Source: Micromonospora sp. WMMD961 (lineage in GTDB: Bacteria; Actinomycetota; Actinomycetes; Mycobacteriales; Micromonosporaceae). From it: a stretch of 64,000 nucleotides of DNA. The stretch is from assembly GCF_029626145.1 (NCBI RefSeq), contig NZ_JARUBJ010000002.1:3321501-3385500 (forward strand), read 5' to 3'. The first letter of the stretch is position 1. Each line of letters starts with the position of its first letter. Shown here piece after piece: positions 59,399-64,000 of this stretch. The notes beneath the pieces are model-generated. The model did not search any database, was not told where the DNA came from, and saw only the letters and a program-made list of their open reading frames with translations. The position numbers and the translations under genes are program-made.

Positions 59399-60070
59399 CT
59401 CAAGAATCCGTACGGGGACTTCGAGATCAACGAGCCGCAGGCGTTGCGGGCGTTGGCCCACCCGGTCCGGCTGGCCATCCTCGAACACCTCCAGCGCGAG
59501 GGCCCGGCCACCGCGACCGGGCTCTCGCCGCACGTCGGCGCCACACCGTCGGTGGTCAGCTGGCACCTGCGGCACCTTGCGACGTTCGGCCTGGTCACCG
59601 ACTGGGACGGCGCCACCAGCAAGCGGGAACGCTGGTGGCAGGCGGTGGCGCGGGGTTTCCGCTTCGTGCTGCCGGACGACGCCGAGGGCCAGGCCGCCGG
59701 CAGGCAACTGCGCGGCGAGATGTTCGCCCGCCGGGCCGAGGTGCCCCAGCAGTGGCTGTTGCACGACGAACCCCGACTCGACGCCGAGTGGCGCCGGCTG
59801 GCCGGCGTCGCCGACACCCGATTCGTGGCCACCGCCGACGAGTTGCGGCAGTTGGAGGAGTCGATCGAGGAGCTGATCGCTCCGTACGTGCGACGCAAGG
59901 AGGAGTCAGCCCCGGACGGCGCCCGAATCATCCGGACGCTGCGTTACCTCCTGCCCGAGCCCGGCGACGAAGCCTCGGCCGCCGAGCCCGGCGACGCAGC
60001 CTCGGCCGCCGAGCGCGGCGACGCAGCCTCGGCCGCCGAGCGCGGCGACGAAGGCGCGGTTTCGTCATGA
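59393..60070 (+). CDS. ArsR-type winged-helix regulator with repetitive C-terminal tail
   Basis: 225 residues. The ArsR/HTH_20-like domain is N-terminal: EPQALRALAHPVRLAILEHL, GLSPHVGATPSVVSWHLRHL, FGLVTDWDGATSKRERWWQA. A helical middle region follows (VADTRFVATADELRQLEESI, EELIAPYVRRKEE). The tail consists of nine-residue repeats E(P/R)GD(E/A)ASAA encoded by a 27-bp tandem repeat. No metal-binding Cys pair is present. It overlaps the transporter gene by ATGA. Probably represses the MFS operon through the palindrome at its own start. Confidence 0.9.
   Translation: MSLKNPYGDFEINEPQALRALAHPVRLAILEHLQREGPATATGLSPHVGATPSVVSWHLRHLATFGLVTDWDGATSKRERWWQAVARGFRFVLPDDAEGQAAGRQLRGEMFARRAEVPQQWLLHDEPRLDAEWRRLAGVADTRFVATADELRQLEESIEELIAPYVRRKEESAPDGARIIRTLRYLLPEPGDEASAAEPGDAASAAERGDAASAAERGDEGAVSS
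59957..60055 (+). repeat. 27-bp tandem repeat in the ArsR-type gene
   Basis: Three full units (59957-59983, 59984-60010, 60011-60037) and a partial fourth. The units differ at only one or two bases and keep the reading frame, so copy number may vary between strains. Confidence 0.85.
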
Positions 60071-61341
60071 CCGCCACCGGCACCGCGAGCGCCACCGGCG
60101 CCGCATCCCCGCCGGCCCTGCATCGCGACCGACGGTTCCGCACCTTCTGGGCCGGTGAGACGATCTCCCAGTTCGGCGACCGGGTCAGCGAACTGGCACT
60201 CCCGCTGATCGCCGTCTCCCTGCTCACCGCGACACCCGTGCAGGTCAGCGTCCTGACCGCGCTGATCTGGCTGCCCAACCTGCTGGGCCTGTTCCTCGGT
60301 GCATGGGTGGACCAGCGCACCCACAAGCGGCGACTCCTGATCATCGCGGACCTGGTCCGCGCGGCGGTGCTGCTCAGTCTGCCGGTCGCCTACCTGTTCG
60401 ACGCGATCACCCTCACCCAGCTCTACCTGGTGGCACTGCTCACCGGCCTCGGAGCGGTGCTGTTCGCCATGGCGCGTCAGGCCTTCTTCGTCGCCCTGGT
60501 GCCGCGGTCGGCGTACGTGGACGCGAACAGCAAGCTGAGCATGAGCCGGTCACTGTCCTTCATCGCCGGCCCCGCCGTCGGTGGCGGGCTGGTCCAGGCG
60601 CTCAGCGCGCCGGTCGCGATCCTCGTCGACGCGGTGTCGTTCCTCGGCTCCGCGTTGCTGCTCCGCCGCATCCCGGTCACGGAGTCGCCTCCGCCGCCGC
60701 GCCAGACGTCCACGCTCGGTCTGGTCCGCCAAGGGCTCGCGCTGGTGCTGCGGCACCCGGTGTTACGGGCAGCCCTCGGCTGCACCACTACCGTCAACTT
60801 CTTCACTTTCATCGCCACCGCGCTGCTGGTGCTCTACGCCAGCCGGGACCTCGACCTGTCGGCCGGCGCGATCGGCGTCGCCCTCGGGTTCGGCGCGCTC
60901 GGCGGCCTCGTCGGCGCGGGGCTCGCCCCACGGATCTCCCGCGCCATCGGGTTGGGGCGTGCCGCCATGATCGGGGTGGTGCTCTTTCCCGCACCGCTGG
61001 CGCTGACCGCGCTGGTGACCGGCCCCACCTGGACGAAGGTAGCCATGCTGGCGGCCATCGAGCTGGTCTCCAGCATCGGTGTGATGCTGATGGACGTCAA
61101 CCTGAATGCCCTGCTCACCGCCGTGACACCCGACGAGGCGCGAGGACGGCGGGCCGGGGCGTACAGCGCCGTCAACTACGGCATCAGACCGATCGGCGCG
61201 TTGGTCGGTGGCGCGCTGGGCACCACCATCGGGCTGCGACCCACCCTGGCCATCGCCGGGCTGGGTGGCATGCTCGCCGTGCTCTGGCTGGTCGCGTCGC
61301 CGGTGCGCCAGATCAGAACCCTGGACGACCAGATCGCCTGA
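60067..61341 (+). CDS. MFS transporter (macrolide-efflux/enterobactin-exporter-like)
   Basis: 424-residue, twelve-helix major facilitator. Landmarks: FRTFWAGETISQFGDRVSEL, AVSLLTATPVQVSVLTALIW, and the A-loop LFLGAWVDQRTHKRRLLIIAD; MARQAFFVALVPRSAYVDAN and RSLSFIAGPAVGGGLVQAL are typical of the MFS_3 group (MefA/EntS-like drug or siderophore exporters). ATG 60067 overlaps the ArsR stop by 4 bp, so the two are co-translated. Export of a toxic compound sensed by the ArsR-type protein is the simplest model. Confidence 0.93.
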   Translation: MTATGTASATGAASPPALHRDRRFRTFWAGETISQFGDRVSELALPLIAVSLLTATPVQVSVLTALIWLPNLLGLFLGAWVDQRTHKRRLLIIADLVRAAVLLSLPVAYLFDAITLTQLYLVALLTGLGAVLFAMARQAFFVALVPRSAYVDANSKLSMSRSLSFIAGPAVGGGLVQALSAPVAILVDAVSFLGSALLLRRIPVTESPPPPRQTSTLGLVRQGLALVLRHPVLRAALGCTTTVNFFTFIATALLVLYASRDLDLSAGAIGVALGFGALGGLVGAGLAPRISRAIGLGRAAMIGVVLFPAPLALTALVTGPTWTKVAMLAAIELVSSIGVMLMDVNLNALLTAVTPDEARGRRAGAYSAVNYGIRPIGALVGGALGTTIGLRPTLAIAGLGGMLAVLWLVASPVRQIRTLDDQIA

Positions 61342-61460
61342 CCCCGTTGGCGCTGGACGCCGCGGTCGCCACCCCACTCCCGGCGGATGGCGGCGAGCGG
61401 AGGCACCGCGCCGTCGGCGGGCCTGGGTGCGCCGCGCCGACACTCACGCGCCCGGCGCGG

Positions 61461-62156
61461 TCAGTCGGCTTGCGCAGCCAGGATCCGGGCCAGCTCGGTG
61501 GGCTGCGAGAACATCGGCCAATGGCCGGTGTCCATGGTGACCAGTCGCCAGTTGTCGCTGGCCAGCAGCGTTGCCACGGTGTCGTTGGGCTCAGGCCCGT
61601 CGAGCAGGCACTTGATGTATGTCGCCGGAAGCTCACCCAACGGGCGGGTCAGCACGGCCGGCTCGGTCAGCGTGGCCCCCGGGTGCGGCACAGAGCCCTC
61701 GATCAACCGGGCGACCTGCTCGTCGGCGAGCCCCTGACCGTCGAGGTCGGCCGCCCCGATCGGCGGCCAGTAGCCCCCGTTCTCAGTGAGCTGCGCTTCG
61801 AACGCCTCCTGGCCCTGCCACCAACCGGACGCAAACGACCCGCCGTCGACCGGCACTTCCGCGTCGACGAAGACCACAGTGGTCAACCGGTCGCCGATGC
61901 GCTCGGCGGCCTGACCCACCGGGATGCCGGAGTAGCTGTGCCCGACCAGCACCACGTCGCGCAGGTCGCGACGCGCGACCTCGTCGACGATGTCCTGCAC
62001 GTGGGTCTGCTGCCCAGCGGGCATGCCCCGCTTGTCACCGAGACCGGAGAGGGTCAACGCGTGGGCGCCGTGCCCGGCCGCCCGAAGTGGCGCGACCACG
62101 TCGTCCCATGCCGAAGCCCCCAGCCACGCCCCCGCCACCAACACGAATTCAGCCAT
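61461..62156 (-). CDS. Alpha/beta hydrolase (EstC/salicylate-esterase-like)
   Basis: 231-residue serine hydrolase. VLVAGAWLGASAWDDVVAPL (oxyanion region), nucleophile elbow VLVGHSYSG with Ser, Asp likely in the LTTVVFVDAEVP or YIKCLLDGPEP region, and His in VTMDTGHWPMFSQP. This pattern is that of plant MES/EstC-like esterases, found widely as 'alpha/beta fold hydrolase' in actinobacteria. Single gene, 40 bp upstream of nothing conserved; substrate unknown. Confidence 0.88.
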   Translation of the reverse strand: MAEFVLVAGAWLGASAWDDVVAPLRAAGHGAHALTLSGLGDKRGMPAGQQTHVQDIVDEVARRDLRDVVLVGHSYSGIPVGQAAERIGDRLTTVVFVDAEVPVDGGSFASGWWQGQEAFEAQLTENGGYWPPIGAADLDGQGLADEQVARLIEGSVPHPGATLTEPAVLTRPLGELPATYIKCLLDGPEPNDTVATLLASDNWRLVTMDTGHWPMFSQPTELARILAAQAD

Positions 62157-62195
62157 GGACGGACCCTAGCGGCACCCTCCGACAGTCGCGATGCG

Positions 62196-62576
62196 TCAGG
62201 ACCAGGTGCGGGCCTCGGCGGCGAAGAGCTCCGGCGGGCTCTCCACCGGCAACACGCAGAGCAGGTGACCGCCGGGCGCCCGCAGAATCCGACACTCGAG
62301 CCACCGGGACACCTCGGTGGCACCCAGGCCGATCAGCCGCGCGGTCTCGGCCGGCACGTCATCGGTCTCGATGTCGAGGTGGAAGCGGGGCTCGTCGTCG
62401 ACTGCCTGGACCGCGGCGACCAGCCCCGGCAGCGCCTCGTGCAGGCCGACGAACTGCGGCTCCGCCGGATGGGTCCGGGTGCTGACGCCGAGCGCGGCGG
62501 ACCAGAACTCCGCAGCCCGGGTGGCCTGCGCCGCGGGGGTGTCGATCAGCAGGGCGTAGACGCGACTTCGATGCAT
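62196..62576 (-). CDS. VOC-superfamily (glyoxalase-like) protein
   Basis: 126 residues from ATG 62576. Two beta-alpha-beta-beta-beta modules: VYALLIDTPAAQATRAAEFW, PQFVGLHEALPGLVAAVQ, RFHLDIETDDVPAETARLIG and ILRAPGGHLLCVLPVES. Pattern fits the VOC family (bleomycin resistance, extradiol dioxygenase, glyoxalase). Potential metal ligands are a His (FHLDIE) and a Glu or His in the second half. Function cannot be inferred further. Confidence 0.85.
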   Translation of the reverse strand: MHRSRVYALLIDTPAAQATRAAEFWSAALGVSTRTHPAEPQFVGLHEALPGLVAAVQAVDDEPRFHLDIETDDVPAETARLIGLGATEVSRWLECRILRAPGGHLLCVLPVESPPELFAAEARTWS

Positions 62577-62604
62577 GCGAGGCAGCATATCGACGCCCGT
62601 CAGC

Positions 62605-63642
62605 TCAGGCATGGTCCAGGACGGGCGGCCCGGCCGCGACCGGCATCCGGTAGACGCGCACCGGGTAGTCGACCGCAGAACGCCCGCCGTTGAGCCCGGC
62701 GGTCAGGTGCAACTGGGCCGCCGGCATCCAGAGCCGGGCCTCGGCGTCGAGCCACATCGCGTCCACCCAGACCAGCCGGGGGTCGGCGACGAGGGTACGC
62801 ACGCTGCCGTCCGGAGCGACGGTGAGGATGCGTCTGTGCTCCACGTCGCTGAGGTAGATGGTTCCGGTGTTGTCGATCGCCGTGCCGCCGGTGCTGGGCG
62901 TGTCGCACCACCGTTCGACCCGCCGTGCCACCTCGTCGGCCGACACCGTCGGGTCGTCCACCCAGCGGGTGTCGAGCCGGGACATCCCACCGGAGGCCGG
63001 TTGGTAGTAGAGCCATCGACCGTCGGGCGACACCTCAAGCTGGTCGACGTGCAGACGCACCTCGGCGCCGTCCGGATCGCGCAGCACCCGCCCGTCGGCG
63101 ACCACCGGTCCGCCCACGGTGCTCGGGTGTCCGTCCAGTACGCGCCGAAGCCGACCCGATTCGAGGTCGAGCACGACAAGGCCGGGCATTCCCGCGTCGC
63201 TGAGGTACGCGATCGCCCCGTTGAAACGGACATCGTCGACGTAGCTGGTGGGGTGCAGCGCCTCGCCGAGGTGGTAGACGCGTTCCACCCGGTCGCCGTG
63301 TGGGTCGACCGCGATCAACCGGGCACCTCCCGGGACCTGCTTCCCGCCGATCTGCGGCGTGCCCGAGTCGAGGATCCACAGCCGACCGTCCGGGCCGCCA
63401 CGCAATCCGTTGACGTGCACGAACGTGCCGTCCGGTGGCTGGTTCGTCCGGTTCCACGCAGCGTCCGGGTACGGGTTGCGGCGGCCGTCCGGGAGGGCCT
63501 CGACCACCTGGACGCCGGGCCCGTCCGCCGACGGGTAGCTCAGGAAGACCCGCCCGCGCACTGAGGTCACCCCCGTGCACACCCGGCCCTCGCTCAGGAT
63601 CGAGGTCAGCCGGGGGTCCTCCCGGGTGGGCAGGGTGGACAT
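62605..63642 (-). CDS. Major royal jelly protein/yellow-family beta-propeller protein
   Basis: 345 residues from ATG 63642 (GAGGAG upstream). Propeller blades of the MRJP family: GVTSVRGRVFLSYP, FVHVNGLRGGPDGRLWILDSG, GGARLIAVDPHGDRVERVYH, YVDDVRFNGAIAYLSDAGMPGLVVLDLESG, and WLYYQPASGG, with the late motif VWVDAMWLDAEARLWMPAAQ. No signal peptide is visible, unlike many bacterial members, so it may act in the cytoplasm. Bacterial MRJP proteins have been suggested to be sugar or gluconolactone-type hydrolases, but no activity is firmly known. Confidence 0.88.
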   Translation of the reverse strand: MSTLPTREDPRLTSILSEGRVCTGVTSVRGRVFLSYPSADGPGVQVVEALPDGRRNPYPDAAWNRTNQPPDGTFVHVNGLRGGPDGRLWILDSGTPQIGGKQVPGGARLIAVDPHGDRVERVYHLGEALHPTSYVDDVRFNGAIAYLSDAGMPGLVVLDLESGRLRRVLDGHPSTVGGPVVADGRVLRDPDGAEVRLHVDQLEVSPDGRWLYYQPASGGMSRLDTRWVDDPTVSADEVARRVERWCDTPSTGGTAIDNTGTIYLSDVEHRRILTVAPDGSVRTLVADPRLVWVDAMWLDAEARLWMPAAQLHLTAGLNGGRSAVDYPVRVYRMPVAAGPPVLDHA

Positions 63643-63771
63643 CGACCCGCTCCTCACCCGCCCTGCGGCGTCGTCGGCAGTCCGGCGGGGAGCCCGACTG
63701 ACCTCGGCCACCCAGCCCGGTATCCCCGGAGCATGCCGGGCGAAACCGCCTGCTCGCCGGGCGCCGCCCGC

Positions 63772-64000
63772 TCAGTGGGTCGGGGACTGCGGGCCGACCA
63801 GGGCGGCGAGCCGCTTCGGGGCGAGCATGCAGTAGCTCTCGGAGAGCAACTCCGCGATCTCGACCCAGTCGGCGCCCCCGTCCAGGACCATGCCCATCAC
63901 CGTCGGACTCCAGTCCGGCTTGTAGAAGGGATGACCGGCGCTCAGCAGCCCGGCGATCTCGTCGAGCGGTGAGCGGAAGGTCAGTAGGCAGGCGGGCCGG
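63772..64000 (-). CDS. YjbR/MmcQ-family protein (5' part beyond window)
   Basis: The last 75 or so residues are visible: LDEIAGLLSAGHPFYKPDWS, VMGMVLDGGADWVEIAELLS, ESYCMLAPKRLAALVG. This is the C-terminal half of the CyaY-like YjbR/MmcQ family (DUF419), small DNA-binding-like proteins of unknown role that are about 115-125 residues long. The ending is clear; the start lies outside. Confidence 0.8.
   Translation of the reverse strand, partial: RPACLLTFRSPLDEIAGLLSAGHPFYKPDWSPTVMGMVLDGGADWVEIAELLSESYCMLAPKRLAALVGPQSPTH

Noticed and set aside
59957..60055. Possible CRISPR-like repeat block
   Set aside because: The repeats are directly adjacent, in frame and coding, with no spacers.

Overview
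The window comes from the chromosome of a very GC-rich, filamentous-type actinobacterium. A member of Micromonosporaceae (Micromonospora-like) is the best guess. This is inferred from the GC-biased third codon positions, frequent GTG/TTG starts, ATGA/GTGA gene overlaps, a nitrate-sensing kinase plus roadblock pair, many secreted polysaccharide-degrading enzymes, a cytochrome P450, and B12-riboswitch control of a class Ia ribonucleotide reductase. No rRNA, tRNA, CRISPR array, transposase or prophage was found. Both edges cut genes (a LivG-type ATPase on the left, a YjbR/MmcQ-family gene on the right).

Layout. 1-6.7 kb: minus-strand operon of an NIT-domain sensor kinase, a roadblock protein and a branched-chain amino acid/amide ABC transporter. 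6.9-8.9 kb: XRE regulator and P450. 9.3-13.0 kb: secreted GH2-AbfB glycosidase divergent from a LacI regulator, with a palindromic operator over the GH2 promoter. 13.1-15.4 kb: secreted trypsin, PdxY-type kinase, ABM monooxygenase. 15.4-21.9 kb: a tightly coupled four-gene set (WGR/beta-propeller protein, DUF559-type nuclease, winged-helix protein, large AAA+HerA double ATPase); this is the strongest candidate for an undescribed DNA-directed system. 22-31.5 kb: acetamidase and secreted CE4-CBM2, GH19 chitinase and giant GH92 mannosidase. 31.5-34.3 kb: a small membrane protein/HTH pair with twin palindromes, then a B12-riboswitch-controlled cobalt importer (cbtBA) with a phosphatase-like partner. 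34.4-41.4 kb: an L-fucose-type oxidative locus (sugar ABC transporter, aldo/keto reductase, FadR-type regulator, L-fuconate dehydratase) with a decayed lactonase next to it. 41.7-45.5 kb: nrdAB behind an NrdR-like box and a second cobalamin riboswitch.

45.5-64 kb: a MerR-peroxiredoxin fusion without peroxiredoxin cysteines, enolase plus GNAT, a TraR/DksA protein, and a three-gene overlapping operon (acyl-CoA dehydrogenase-like, cytosolic PhnD-like binding protein, TusA-like/diiron fusion) with no assigned pathway. These are followed by a voltage-gated-type channel with an EF-hand-like loop behind a His-rich leader ORF, a qorB/HxlR pair, AraC and MarR regulators, an LLM flavin oxidoreductase separated by one base from its hemerythrin domain, a leaderless ArsR-MFS operon, and assorted small enzymes.

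Functional themes: glycan scavenging (GH2, CE4, GH19, GH92, fucose catabolism), vitamin B12/cobalt-linked regulation (two riboswitches), and several redox or DNA-associated cassettes whose roles are inferred only.
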